NCBI GenBank assembly: GCA_902783255.1
Contig: CACZQB010000003.1
Location: 62,001-126,000 of the forward strand
Direction: 5' to 3'
Source: Oscillospiraceae bacterium
GTDB lineage: Bacteria > Bacillota > Clostridia > Oscillospirales > UBA644
DNA: 64,000 nt
The first letter of the stretch is position 1. Each line of letters starts with the position of its first letter. A model generated the notes under the pieces. That model did not search any database and was not told the origin of the DNA. It worked only from the letters and a program-made list of their open reading frames with translations. The position numbers were made by a program, and so were the translations under genes. Positions 44,550 through 53,488 of the stretch are shown here, one piece after another.

Positions 44550-45893
44550 TTATTTGAAAGATTTCTGATTGAAGAAATCTGTAAGGCTTCTTTCAACGAC
44601 CTGCATAATTACGATATCCGGCTTCTTTTCAAGTATATCATTCTTGTCAAAACCGAGGGTCCATGAGAAAGTTGATTCGGAAAAGCTTTCTTTTATAAAA
44701 GGAACGAGAGCGATGCCGAAAGAGTCGCGTATGACGTATACCGACGGGGCGTCTGCGATAGCCGTGTTTTCAAATGCGCAATAATCCGTTTTGTCTCTGT
44801 AACCGTTTTCGTGGATATAGGCGTGAATGAATTCTCCGTAAGGACCACTGTCTCTTCTGTCTGTCATTATTGCGGTATCGCCGCTTCTGAGCGTATATAC
44901 GGGGCCCTCTTCGGTAATAGTATCATACCAGCCGAGATAATACGCTTCGTCTTTCATATACGAATCGAAATAATCTATCTGATATTCATCTCTGGTATGT
45001 ATAACTGCGTTCGGGAAGTCTTTTGAGATCACGTTCATGATCTGGGAATATGCTGCAAATCCACCGTGATTGTTCCAGTGTGTATCGAGTTTATAGTAAA
45101 GATTTTCCTCGGGACGCGCTTCTTTTGCAGCAAAAAGTCCGTCGCGGCAGTCTATGATGGGAACTTCGGTATTTTCTTTAAGATAATCGAGAACAACGTC
45201 TATTCCGCGGACATCCGCCATTTCAACGCCTTCTGTCGCCATATGCTCGGGATATACGGAATTTTTGTTCGGGGTTACGACAAAATAAAGCTTTATGCCG
45301 TTTTCTTTGCAGAATTCAAGGCGTTCCTCAAATTTTTTTGCTATATTTTTAAGACGTGTGTCGCCGTATCTGTAATTTCCGGTATAGTCGTCTATCGTTG
45401 CGCCGTAAAACATCCATCCGTCATTGCCGACGTAAACATTCTGCGCAACAAGTCCCGGAACTATCTGATCAAATTCAACTTTGGGCTTATTGTAATCGGC
45501 ATTCCAGTCGGGTTCTTCGTCGGGTATTCTGAGAGGAATAACTTTCAGGGAAGTTTCCTCGACCGGTTCATCGGACGGTTCTTCAGAAGGTTCATCGGAC
45601 GGTTCTTCTACGGGTTCTTCGGAAGGTTCCTCAGACGGTTCTTCAGAGGGTTCTTCGACAGGCTCTTCAGACGGTTGTTCCTCCGATTCTTCGGAAGTTT
45701 CTTCAGTTTCGGTTGCTGAATCGGTTTCTCCGTTTTCGGCAGTCTGATCGGTGGTCTGGCTTTCACTGTGGTTTTCTGCAGACTCGCTCACTTCATCCGT
45801 TTTGGGTTCAACATCGTTCGTGCATGCGGTAACAAATGCGATCATGCATATGATCGAAAGAGCAAGACAGAGAAATACAATGATTTTTTTCAT
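44550..45893 (-). CDS. AlgJ/DHHW-like SGNH lipoprotein with Glu/Pro repeat linker
   Basis: A 447-residue lipoprotein (lipobox FVTAC, Cys24). Residues 30-118 are an acidic linker with repeated SEEP/SDEP units. The rest matches the AlgJ/AlgX SGNH-like acetyltransferase/hydrolase fold: YKLDTHWNNHGGFAAY (Asp-x-His), and VIRDSFGIAL (catalytic Ser). Such proteins move acetyl groups to surface polysaccharides, usually with an MBOAT protein; none is next to it. AAGGAG lies 11 bases before the ATG. Confidence 0.85.
   Translation of the reverse strand: MKKIIVFLCLALSIICMIAFVTACTNDVEPKTDEVSESAENHSESQTTDQTAENGETDSATETEETSEESEEQPSEEPVEEPSEEPSEEPSEEPVEEPSDEPSEEPSDEPVEETSLKVIPLRIPDEEPDWNADYNKPKVEFDQIVPGLVAQNVYVGNDGWMFYGATIDDYTGNYRYGDTRLKNIAKKFEERLEFCKENGIKLYFVVTPNKNSVYPEHMATEGVEMADVRGIDVVLDYLKENTEVPIIDCRDGLFAAKEARPEENLYYKLDTHWNNHGGFAAYSQIMNVISKDFPNAVIHTRDEYQIDYFDSYMKDEAYYLGWYDTITEEGPVYTLRSGDTAIMTDRRDSGPYGEFIHAYIHENGYRDKTDYCAFENTAIADAPSVYVIRDSFGIALVPFIKESFSESTFSWTLGFDKNDILEKKPDIVIMQVVERSLTDFFNQKSFK
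45555..45690 (-). repeat. Tandem repeat coding for SEEP/SDEP units
   Basis: Units of about 12 bp (GAACCTTCTGAAGAA-like on the minus strand) repeat and give a run of Pro-Ser-Glu/Asp-Glu in the linker of the lipoprotein. This is typical of a cell-wall-spanning stalk. Confidence 0.75.
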
Positions 45894-46016
45894 ATAAATC
45901 GGCACTCCTTGATATTCTCATCAGCGCAGTTTACACATAAGCGCTTACTGATATAATAACACAATTGCATCACAATGTCAAGTAAAACAAAAATACGGGG
46001 TAAAAAATTCATAATT

Positions 46017-47177
46017 TCACATTTCATCATCGCTTACCGAAGAATAAAGTTCAACGGAAGGCATTACGGAAAGCTCGGAGAGAAGATCATAATACGCTTT
46101 CTTTGCCGAATTGTCGCCTTTCTTCGTTTTTTCTGCGCGGATAAGAAGATTTTTCGGCGTATCGAGCGGCGAACAGTATTCAACGCAGCTTACGGAATAT
46201 CCCTCCGCTTCAAGTTTTGCCATGCGTATACCGTCGGTAAGGATATCGTTCAGGCGTGCGCGCATAACACCGTGTTTTATTATCGGTTCAAGATCGTCTT
46301 TTCTGTATTTGTCAAGAAGCTCCTTATGGCAGCAGGGCACGCATATTATTTTTTCCGCCCCGTTTCTTACGGCGTATCCCAGAGCCATATCGGTTGCCGT
46401 GTCGCATGCATGAAGGGAAATAACAACGTCCGGATTTTTTTCGGTATTATAAAAGCGAAGGTCTTCACATATGAACTCCATATTTTTATAACCGAGCTCC
46501 TCAGCCATTTTTCTGCTTTCGGAAATAACGTTTTCGGATATATCGATGCCAATAAATCTTGCCTTTATACGCTTCACTTCCCACAAATAATAATTGAGAA
46601 CAAAAGAAAGGTAGCTTTTGCCGCAGGCGCAGTCCACAACGCAGATCTCGTCTTTTTCGGTATAACGGTCGAACATCGACGACGTAAGCTCTATAAAACG
46701 TTCGGTCTGATTGTATTTGCGTATTTTATCATTCTTTATTTTTCCGTCTTCGGTAAGATAGCCCAGAACGCGCATAAGTTTTCCCGCTTTGCCGGGATTT
46801 ATTATATAATCCTTCGCGCGCAACAGCGACGTGTCCACATACTCGCTTTCCGTTTCGTTCCTGGAAATTTTAACATTTCTGTCGTCTGCCGAAACTACTG
46901 TCGTTCTTCCGCGTTCCATATACGAAAAGACTGCTGAATCGTATTTCAGCATATCTTCGCATACCGCATCAAGCATCGCTTCTGCGGACTCAAAAGATCT
47001 GCGTCCGAGAAAAGAATACTCGAAACCGTCTCCGTTTTCGCGTATGCTTCCGCCGTATTTTTTTCCGCCCGAAACGAATTCGACGTTTGCTCCGATAAAG
47101 TATTCGGGATTTTCTTCGTATTTTGCCGCAATTCCCGAAAAAAACATCTTTATTTTTGTTCTGTTCTGAGATTTCAT
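46017..47177 (-). CDS. Class I SAM-dependent methyltransferase
   Basis: About 386 residues. The SAM site is VVDCACGKSYLSFVLNYYL, followed by GIDISENVI and VISLHACDTATD. VPCCHKEL is typical of the Methyltransferase_32 group, related to rRNA-type enzymes. The N-terminal half is a domain I do not recognise. The ATG at 47177 has AAGGGG upstream; a TTG at 47207 is a less likely start. Substrate unknown. Confidence 0.85.
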   Translation of the reverse strand: MKSQNRTKIKMFFSGIAAKYEENPEYFIGANVEFVSGGKKYGGSIRENGDGFEYSFLGRRSFESAEAMLDAVCEDMLKYDSAVFSYMERGRTTVVSADDRNVKISRNETESEYVDTSLLRAKDYIINPGKAGKLMRVLGYLTEDGKIKNDKIRKYNQTERFIELTSSMFDRYTEKDEICVVDCACGKSYLSFVLNYYLWEVKRIKARFIGIDISENVISESRKMAEELGYKNMEFICEDLRFYNTEKNPDVVISLHACDTATDMALGYAVRNGAEKIICVPCCHKELLDKYRKDDLEPIIKHGVMRARLNDILTDGIRMAKLEAEGYSVSCVEYCSPLDTPKNLLIRAEKTKKGDNSAKKAYYDLLSELSVMPSVELYSSVSDDEM

Positions 47178-47195
47178 AAAATTTTTGTAAACCCC

Positions 47196-47224
47196 TTGAT
47201 TTTTCAAATAAAATATTGTATAAT
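47196..47224 (+). promoter_or_regulatory. Promoter of tRNA-Arg
   Basis: TTGATT (47196-47201) and TATAAT (47219-47224) are 17 bp apart, 26 bp before the tRNA. Confidence 0.75.
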
Positions 47225-47249
47225 CTTAAGACGGCGACAGTGATGATAT

Positions 47250-47324
47250 GCCCCCATAGTTAAATGGATATAATAAGCCCCTCCTAAGGGCTAGTTATGG
47301 GTTCGATTCCCGTTGGGGGTGCCA
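47250..47324 (+). tRNA. tRNA-Arg (anticodon CCT)
   Basis: The acceptor arm GCCCCCA pairs with TGGGGGT. The anticodon loop CTCCTAA gives CCT, and the T loop is GGTTCGATTCC. CCA is encoded (47322-47324). Confidence 0.95.
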
Positions 47325-47545
47325 TTACCCGCCGTTTTACGTTTCATACCACGATTTTGCCATCGGCAAACTGCTTGCACGAATGGGATTTTCAGCGCAT
47401 TGCAGCCAAATCGAGTGCGGCAATGAATAAAAAGACTGAGGTGCAAGATCTACCGCGCTTATTTTACCATATTTTATACAAAATTACAATATAGGTATAA
47501 AAAAAATCACAGCCCTGTTTTCAAAATAATTTCGAAATACGAAAT
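47325..47545. other. Intergenic region with a possible dispersed repeat
   Basis: No gene is supported. CTTGCACG (47374-47381) and GAGGTGCAAGATC (47438-47450) recall the motifs in the 41428-41655 gap. A minus-strand frame is open but has no start or ribosome site. Confidence 0.35.
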
Positions 47546-47551
47546 TTATGC

Positions 47552-47580
47552 TTGACAAATCATGAGGTTTGTGATATTAT
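47552..47580 (+). promoter_or_regulatory. Promoter of rpsF-ssb-rpsR
   Basis: TTGACA (47552-47557) and TATTAT (47575-47580) are 17 bp apart. Confidence 0.85.
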
Positions 47581-47599
47581 TTTTTATATAATGCGGAAT

Positions 47600-47660
47600 T
47601 ATCCGCAAACGTAAGATTTCATCCTTGGGAAGCGTCTCTTCCCCGAAAGTCCAGAAGGAG
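47600..47660 (+). promoter_or_regulatory. rpsF leader, probable S6:S18 binding motif
   Basis: GGGAAG (47627-47632) pairs with CTTCCC (47638-47643), directly followed by CGAAAG, just before the GGAGGTG site. This matches the form of the bacterial S6:S18 autoregulatory leader. Confidence 0.6.
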
Positions 47661-47672
47661 GTGTAAAGTAAC

Positions 47673-47957
47673 ATGAACAAGTATGAGTCCATTTTTGTTC
47701 TCAGCACAAAAACGCTCGACGACGCTGCCATAGAGGCTGCTACCGAGAAATTCAAATCTCTCATTACCGCTAACGGCGGAGAGATAAAGAACGTTGATGT
47801 GTGGGGAAAGAGGAGACTTGCTTATGCCATCAATTACGAAACAGAAGGTCATTATGTTCTCGTAGAATTTGAAGGTCCGGCAGAACTCCCCGCGGAACTC
47901 GACCGTGTTTATCATATCACGGACGGCGTTCTTCGTTCCATCATTATCAAGAAATAA
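47673..47957 (+). CDS. rpsF: 30S ribosomal protein S6
   Basis: A 94-residue S6 protein; MNKYESIFVLSTKTLDDA, KRRLAYAINYETEGHYVLVE and YHITDGVLRSIIIKK are typical. It binds the central domain of 16S rRNA with S18. First gene of the conserved rpsF-ssb-rpsR operon, preceded by AGGAGGTG. Confidence 0.97.
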   Translation: MNKYESIFVLSTKTLDDAAIEAATEKFKSLITANGGEIKNVDVWGKRRLAYAINYETEGHYVLVEFEGPAELPAELDRVYHITDGVLRSIIIKK

Positions 47958-47987
47958 TCACAAGCGGAAAGGAGACGAGTTTTTATA

Positions 47988-48476
47988 ATGAATATCAATA
48001 AAGTTATGCTTATGGGTAGGCTTACTGCAGACCCCGAGCTTAAAATGTCTGCATCCGGCATACCGAATGTACGTTTTTCCGTTGCGGTAAACCGCCGCTT
48101 TGCAAGACAGGGAGAAGACAGACCGACTGCGGATTTTATCCGTTGCACTGCATTCAGACAAACAGCGGAATTCGTTTCCAAATATTTCAGGAAGGGTTCC
48201 GTAATAATCGTGTTCGGTTCTCTGCAGAACGACAATTACAAAGACAAAGACGGAAACGACCGTCAGTCCACGACCGTAATCGTTGATGAGGTTCAGTTCG
48301 GCGAAACAAAGCAGGACAGAAATCAGGCAAGAGACCAGGAAGATTATTCTTCTCACCCGCAGGCTGCCGCTCAGCCCGCGAATACGGCTTCCGCACCTTC
48401 CTCAGACCCCGACACCGGGGTAAATACGGAGTTTTTCGCCGATATCAAGGATATTGAGGACGAACTCCCCTTCTAA
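47988..48476 (+). CDS. ssb: Single-stranded DNA-binding protein
   Basis: A 162-residue SSB. The OB-fold starts MNINKVMLMGRLTADPELKM and the acidic tail ends in DIEDELPF, the partner-binding tip. A Gln/Ala/Pro-rich linker lies between. It protects ssDNA in replication and repair. Confidence 0.97.
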   Translation: MNINKVMLMGRLTADPELKMSASGIPNVRFSVAVNRRFARQGEDRPTADFIRCTAFRQTAEFVSKYFRKGSVIIVFGSLQNDNYKDKDGNDRQSTTVIVDEVQFGETKQDRNQARDQEDYSSHPQAAAQPANTASAPSSDPDTGVNTEFFADIKDIEDELPF

Positions 48477-48497
48477 TCTCAGAAAGGAGAATAAATA

Positions 48498-48797
48498 ATG
48501 GAAAACAATAACGTAACCGCACCGGCAGAAAATGCGGCTCCCGCACGCGAACAGCGCGAACCCAAAGACAGAGACAGCTTCAAGAAAAAGCCCAGAAAGA
48601 AAGTTTGTCAGTTCTGCGCAGACAAAGTAGACTGCATAGATTATAAAGACGTTGCAAAACTTCGCCGTTTTATCAGCGAAAGAGGCAAAATTCTTCCCAG
48701 AAGAATCACCGCCACATGCGCTATGCATCAGCGTGAGTTGACAGAGGCTATCAAACGCGCTCGTCAGATCGCTATTCTTCCCTACACTAACGACTGA
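48498..48797 (+). CDS. rpsR: 30S ribosomal protein S18
   Basis: A 99-residue S18 with a longer than usual charged N-terminus (residues 1-33). The core [35 protein letters not shown] and [20 protein letters not shown] is canonical and keeps the Cys residues that suit zinc. Confidence 0.97.
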   Translation: MENNNVTAPAENAAPAREQREPKDRDSFKKKPRKKVCQFCADKVDCIDYKDVAKLRRFISERGKILPRRITATCAMHQRELTEAIKRARQIAILPYTND

Positions 48798-48810
48798 TTT
48801 TATTCCGCAG

Positions 48811-48852
48811 GAGTGAGGAGCGGGGCTTTGGCCTCCTCTTCACTCTTTTTAT
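48811..48852 (+). terminator. Terminator after rpsR
   Basis: GAGTGAGGAG (48811-48820) pairs with CTCCTCTTCACTC (48833-48845), followed by TTTTTATTT. Confidence 0.8.
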
Positions 48853-48872
48853 TTATATGATTGGAGCAGATT

Positions 48873-49355
48873 ATGAAGATCGGTATGGGCTTTGACTCCC
48901 ACAAACTTGCGGAGGGCAGGAAACTGATTATAGGCGGAACGGAAATTCCTTTTGAAAAAGGCCTTCTGGGGCATTCCGATGCCGATGTGCTCACGCACGC
49001 GGTCATAGACGCGCTGCTTGGGGCATGCGCACTCGGAGACATAGGAACTCATTTTCCGGACAGCGATTTGAAGTATAAAAACGCAGACAGCATGGTTCTT
49101 CTTGAAAAAACGGCGGAAATGATCAGACAGAACGGCTTTACCGTCGGCAACACAGACGCTACGGTGATCATCGAACGTCCGAAACTCGCGCCGTATATTT
49201 TTGAAATGCGCGAAAAAATTGCAAAAGCTATCGGAACTGATATTGAAAACGTAAGCATTAAAGCGAAAACAAACGAAGGCATGGGCGATATCGGTCTTGG
49301 CAATGCCGCGGCAGCCGTATGCACAGCGCTTGTTTTCAAAAGCGGTGAGTGCTGA
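48873..49355 (+). CDS. ispF: 2-C-methyl-D-erythritol 2,4-cyclodiphosphate synthase
   Basis: A 160-residue enzyme of the non-mevalonate isoprenoid pathway. MGFDSHKL carries the metal Asp/His, and HSDADVLTHAVIDALLGA and KTNEGMGDIGLG are signatures. GGAG supports the ATG at 48873. Its stop overlaps the start of the radical SAM gene (TGATG). Confidence 0.96.
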   Translation: MKIGMGFDSHKLAEGRKLIIGGTEIPFEKGLLGHSDADVLTHAVIDALLGACALGDIGTHFPDSDLKYKNADSMVLLEKTAEMIRQNGFTVGNTDATVIIERPKLAPYIFEMREKIAKAIGTDIENVSIKAKTNEGMGDIGLGNAAAAVCTALVFKSGEC

Positions 49356-50467
49356 TGAAAAGCGTGAATCTGCTTATAAAGCCGGCTTCGTCGCTTTGCA
49401 ATATGCGTTGCAGATACTGCTTTTATCACGATGTTGCAGGGAACCGTGAAATAGAAAGTTACGGTATTATGTCTGCCGAGACGGCGCATTTGCTTATCGA
49501 CAGAGCATTTGAATATACCGACAATATATTTTTTGCGTTTCAGGGCGGAGAACCGACGCTTTGCGGACACGAATTCTACACCGATTTTACGGAATACGCA
49601 GCAAAAAAGCAGTCCGGAAAAAAAGCGGATGTCCGCTACGGAATTCAGACGAACGGGTTGCTGATAGACGAAAAATTTGCGGAGATATTCGCGAAAAACA
49701 ACTTTCTTGTCGGCATTTCGCTTGACGGAACGAAAGAATGTCACGATCTGAACCGGATCGACGCCGCGCACGAGGGAACTTTTTCAAGAGTAAAAAAAGC
49801 CGCTGATCTGCTGGCAAAAAAGAAAGTGGATTTCAACGTTCTTTCTGTCGTTACTGAAGCAGGTGCAAGACACGCCGAGGGCAATTACAACTTTTTCAAA
49901 AAAAACGGTCTTGAATTCATTCAGTATATACCGCAGATAGCTCCGTTTGACAAAAAAGGCGATTCCGACACACTTTCGGCAAAAAGCTACGGAATGTTTT
50001 TATGCAGAACTTTCGATCTGTGGTACCGTGATTTTTGCTCCGGGAAATATATAAGCATACGCGATTTTGACAATTACTGCGGCATTCTTATGGGCAGAAG
50101 ACCGGAAATATGCTCTCTTCAGGGCAGATGCTCATGCAATCTTACCGTCGAGGCGAACGGGAACGTATATCCTTGCGATTTTTACGTTCTTGACGAATAT
50201 CTTATCGGCAACATACGTGATCTTACTCTGGACGAAATGATCAATTCAGACACGTCAAAAAAATTCATTTCGGAGTCATTCGCTGAGCAAAAAGAATGCT
50301 CGAACTGCAGATGGCGTCCTCTTTGCAGGACAGGCTGCAGAAGAAACAAGGAGCCGATAAGCGACACGGGCGGTTATCAGTTTTTCTGTGATGCATACAA
50401 AATGTTTTTCGAACACTGTTTTGAGAGAATGAAAACCGTTCCATCGATCCTAAATACCAAATACTGA
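49355..50467 (+). CDS. Anaerobic sulfatase maturase-type radical SAM protein (anSME)
   Basis: A 370-residue radical SAM/SPASM enzyme. Cys15, Cys19 and Cys22 form the CNMRCRYC cluster motif, FAFQGGEPTL follows, and further Cys in the C-terminal part (CSLQGRCSCNL; CSNCRWRPLCRTGCRR) should hold two more clusters. The family converts a Cys or Ser of sulfatases to formylglycine. No sulfatase is in the window, so it may act on one elsewhere. Confidence 0.88.
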   Translation: MKSVNLLIKPASSLCNMRCRYCFYHDVAGNREIESYGIMSAETAHLLIDRAFEYTDNIFFAFQGGEPTLCGHEFYTDFTEYAAKKQSGKKADVRYGIQTNGLLIDEKFAEIFAKNNFLVGISLDGTKECHDLNRIDAAHEGTFSRVKKAADLLAKKKVDFNVLSVVTEAGARHAEGNYNFFKKNGLEFIQYIPQIAPFDKKGDSDTLSAKSYGMFLCRTFDLWYRDFCSGKYISIRDFDNYCGILMGRRPEICSLQGRCSCNLTVEANGNVYPCDFYVLDEYLIGNIRDLTLDEMINSDTSKKFISESFAEQKECSNCRWRPLCRTGCRRNKEPISDTGGYQFFCDAYKMFFEHCFERMKTVPSILNTKY

Positions 50468-50482
50468 CAGCAGGCATACAAA

Positions 50483-52648
50483 ATGATTTTATCGGTAAAA
50501 AATGTAAAAGCACATATGGAAACGCTGTCGCCTCTTCTGAAAAGCAGCTCGCTCAGAACTATGAGAATCGGGCAGAACATGATAGGCGATATTATAAAAG
50601 CAAGAAATAAAAACGATGTTATCATCCGCAAACACGAATTCGAAAAATTTACGGGAGCGTGGGTAATTCCGAAAGACGAACGAAGAGACGGCGTAATAAT
50701 TTATCTTCACGGCGGCGGATATACGTGCGGAGGACTGGACTACTCGCTCGGCTTCGGTTCTGCAGCAGCGGTGGAAAGCGGAACAAAAGTTTTTTGCTGT
50801 GCATACAGGCTTGCCCCCGAAAACAGATACCCTGCGGCGCTTGAAGACGCACTTGAAGCGTATGAATACGTTATTTCAAAAGGCTATCCGCCGCAGCGCA
50901 TAACGCTTGCCGGGGAGAGCGCCGGCGGAGGACTATGCTATGCGCTTTGCCTGAAACTGCGCGAAAAAAACATGCCGATGCCATGCGGCATCGTTGCCGT
51001 ATCGCCGTGGACTGATTTCACGATGTCTGGCAGTTCGTATAAAGAAAACGAAAACAGTGATCCTTCGATGTCCGAAGGACAGCTTGATTTTTTTGCAAAA
51101 AGCTATACTGATAACAGGACCGATCCGTTCGTATCTCCGCTTTTTGCCGACCTTCGGGGAATGCCCCCTTCAATAATATTTGCGGCGCAAAACGAGATCA
51201 TGTTCAGCGACGCAAATCTTCTTCACCTGAAACTTCTCGATTCGGGCTGCGAAAGTCTGTTTTACTCAAAACCCGAACGGTGGCATGCGTATGTTGTATA
51301 TATGCTTGATGAAGACCGCGATGATTTTGAGAGAATAAACAGGTTTTTGAACAAACACATGGCAGTGCAGAAAAAGATGCGCTGGTTCAGACTTGACAAC
51401 GCCGCAAAAATATACCCTGCTGCAAGAAGAAAAAACTGGAGCAATGTTTTCAGGCTTTCGCTCACACTCACAGAAGATATTGACAAAGAGATCCTTCAGT
51501 CCGCCCTTGACGTTACGGTAAGAAGGTTTCCTTCAATATCGGTCCGCCTCAGAAAAGGCGTTTTCTGGTATTATCTTCAGTCTACCTCGTCCGTGCCGCA
51601 GGTAAAAGAGGAAATGAGCTACCCGCTTACCGAAATGTCAAAACGGGAAACACGGAAATGCGCATTCAGAGTCCTTTACTATAAAAACCGAATTGCGGTC
51701 GAAATGTTTCATTCTCTCACTGACGGGACCGGAGCTCTGATTTTTCTGAAAACTCTTACCGCAGAATATATCCGTCAGAAATACGGCGAAACGATCCCGC
51801 CAAAAAACGGCGTTCTTGAAAGAGTGGAATCGCCTTCCCCCGAAGAGCTTGAAGACAGTTTCAGCAAATATGCCGGCTCGGTAAGCGCAAGCAGAAAAGA
51901 AAACGATGCATGGCCTATTCGCGGAACTCCCGAAAAAGACGGATTTCTCGATCTTACTTGCTTCAGGCTTGATGCGAATAAAGTGACGGAAAAAGCGCAT
52001 TCATACGGGGTTTCGGTCACGGTGTTTTTATGCGCCGTTCTTATGGATGCACTTCAGGATATCCAGAAGGAAAAGGTAACGAATCAGCACAAAAGAAAGC
52101 CGATCAAGGTGCTGATCCCTGTCAATCTGCGCAATCTTTTCGAAAGCCGCTCTCTTCGCAATTTTGCGCTCTATACAACGCCTGAGATACTGCCTAAGCT
52201 CGGAACATATTCTTTAGAGGAGATATGCGAGGCGGTAAAGCATAAAATGGGACTTGAGATAACGAAGAAGCAGATGAGCATGAAAATTGCCGCAAACGTA
52301 AACAGCGAAAAGCTTATGGCGGTAAGGATAATGCCTCTTTTCATAAAAAATCTCGTTATGAAAGCCGTATACGATACGGTAGGCGAGAAAAAATCGTGCA
52401 TCAATTTTTCCAATCTCGGTCTGATGAAACTGCCCGACGAAATGGATAAATATGTTGAAAGAGCCGATTTTATACTTGGCGCTCAGGCAAAAAATCCGTA
52501 CAATTGCTCGGCGATCTCTTACAAAGGCACTCTTTACATGAACTTTATCAGAAATATCAAAGAAAACGATCTTGAAGTGCGTTTTTTTGAAAAACTGCGT
52601 GATCTCGGCATTGAAGTCGAAGCGGAAAGCAATCTTTCATCGAGGTAA
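50483..52648 (+). CDS. Fusion: acetyl-esterase-like alpha/beta hydrolase and HxxxDG acyltransferase
   Basis: A 721-residue two-domain protein. Residues 1-300 are a hormone-sensitive-lipase type hydrolase: HGGG at 76-79 and GESAGGG with Ser146; a DxxFVSPLFAD segment and a late His (ERWHAY) complete the fold. Residues 310-721 resemble condensation/alcohol acetyltransferase enzymes with HSLTDG (His410, Asp414). The latter half normally uses acyl-CoA or carrier-bound acyls. Together they could make and break esters. The DUF6320 gene follows by 5 bp. Confidence 0.85.
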   Translation: MILSVKNVKAHMETLSPLLKSSSLRTMRIGQNMIGDIIKARNKNDVIIRKHEFEKFTGAWVIPKDERRDGVIIYLHGGGYTCGGLDYSLGFGSAAAVESGTKVFCCAYRLAPENRYPAALEDALEAYEYVISKGYPPQRITLAGESAGGGLCYALCLKLREKNMPMPCGIVAVSPWTDFTMSGSSYKENENSDPSMSEGQLDFFAKSYTDNRTDPFVSPLFADLRGMPPSIIFAAQNEIMFSDANLLHLKLLDSGCESLFYSKPERWHAYVVYMLDEDRDDFERINRFLNKHMAVQKKMRWFRLDNAAKIYPAARRKNWSNVFRLSLTLTEDIDKEILQSALDVTVRRFPSISVRLRKGVFWYYLQSTSSVPQVKEEMSYPLTEMSKRETRKCAFRVLYYKNRIAVEMFHSLTDGTGALIFLKTLTAEYIRQKYGETIPPKNGVLERVESPSPEELEDSFSKYAGSVSASRKENDAWPIRGTPEKDGFLDLTCFRLDANKVTEKAHSYGVSVTVFLCAVLMDALQDIQKEKVTNQHKRKPIKVLIPVNLRNLFESRSLRNFALYTTPEILPKLGTYSLEEICEAVKHKMGLEITKKQMSMKIAANVNSEKLMAVRIMPLFIKNLVMKAVYDTVGEKKSCINFSNLGLMKLPDEMDKYVERADFILGAQAKNPYNCSAISYKGTLYMNFIRNIKENDLEVRFFEKLRDLGIEVEAESNLSSR

Positions 52649-52653
52649 AAAAA

Positions 52654-53349
52654 ATGTATTGTATAAAATGCGGAGTTAAGCTTGCAGACAGCGAAAAATT
52701 CTGTCCTCTGTGCAAAACGAGAGTATATCATCCCGATTTCCCCCCAAAAGAGGACGCATATACATATCCGAAAAACAAATATCCGAAAAAGGAACGGCGT
52801 TCTCTTGGATTTCCGATTTTTGTTACGGCATGCGCTCTTTTTGTGATAATCATTACTCTTGCATGCGATCTGAGGTTCAATTTTGCCGTAACGTGGTCCG
52901 GATATGTTGTAGGAGCGGTGATGCTTGTGTATATTGCGCTCTTTTTGCCGACATGGTTTTCATCGCCAAACCCCGTTATATTCGTACCGTGTTCTTTTGC
53001 GGCAACGGCGCTCTTTCTTTTTTACATTAATTTCGCTGTAGGCGGAAACTGGTTTGTGCCGTTTGCGTTGCCCGTAACAGCATTTACGGCAATATTAGTC
53101 ACTGCAACCGTAACGCTGACGCGATATATCAAAAAAGGCAGACTTTATATTTTCGGCGGAGCCGCAGCTCTGCTCGGTCTTTTCATGCCGGTTCTCGAAT
53201 ATCTTATTTCGCATACGTTCGGCAGCGGACAGATGATGGGATGGTCGTTTTATCCCATGTCAGCACTTATTCTCGTGGGTGGATTTCTTATCTTTCTCGC
53301 AATATGCCGTCCCGCAAGAGAATATGTTGAAAGCAAGTTTTTTATTTGA
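52654..53349 (+). CDS. Zinc-ribbon membrane protein (DUF6320-like)
   Basis: A 231-residue protein. It opens with a zinc ribbon (MYCIKCGVKLADSEKFCPLC), then a linker, then about six to seven membrane helices. Proteins of this form are known as DUF6320 and sit next to acyltransferase/hydrolase genes in Clostridia. A role as membrane partner of the fusion enzyme is inferred. Confidence 0.75.
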   Translation: MYCIKCGVKLADSEKFCPLCKTRVYHPDFPPKEDAYTYPKNKYPKKERRSLGFPIFVTACALFVIIITLACDLRFNFAVTWSGYVVGAVMLVYIALFLPTWFSSPNPVIFVPCSFAATALFLFYINFAVGGNWFVPFALPVTAFTAILVTATVTLTRYIKKGRLYIFGGAAALLGLFMPVLEYLISHTFGSGQMMGWSFYPMSALILVGGFLIFLAICRPAREYVESKFFI

Positions 53350-53421
53350 AATTGTATAAATATAAGTATTAACTGCATATAAACCGAATAAATATTCAAT
53401 AAAAATTCACATTTGCCCCTA

Positions 53422-53467
53422 TTGACAAAACAGGGGCATTTTTGTATAATTGTATACAATCATACAA
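53422..53467 (+). promoter_or_regulatory. Promoter with a 26-bp near-perfect palindrome (GntR operator)
   Basis: TTGACA (53422-53427) and TATAAT (53445-53450) are 17 bp apart. The palindrome spans 53442-53467 with one mismatch, centred on TTGTATACAA, and covers the -10 box. The FadR/FCD-type GntR regulator encoded as second gene probably binds it. Confidence 0.8.
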
Positions 53468-53488
53468 AAACAAAAAAGGTGAAGAAAA

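Noticed and set aside
47340-47460. Minus-strand open frame beside tRNA-Arg as a small protein gene
   Set aside because: No start codon or ribosome site, and the DNA motifs match another gap, which points to a non-coding repeat.
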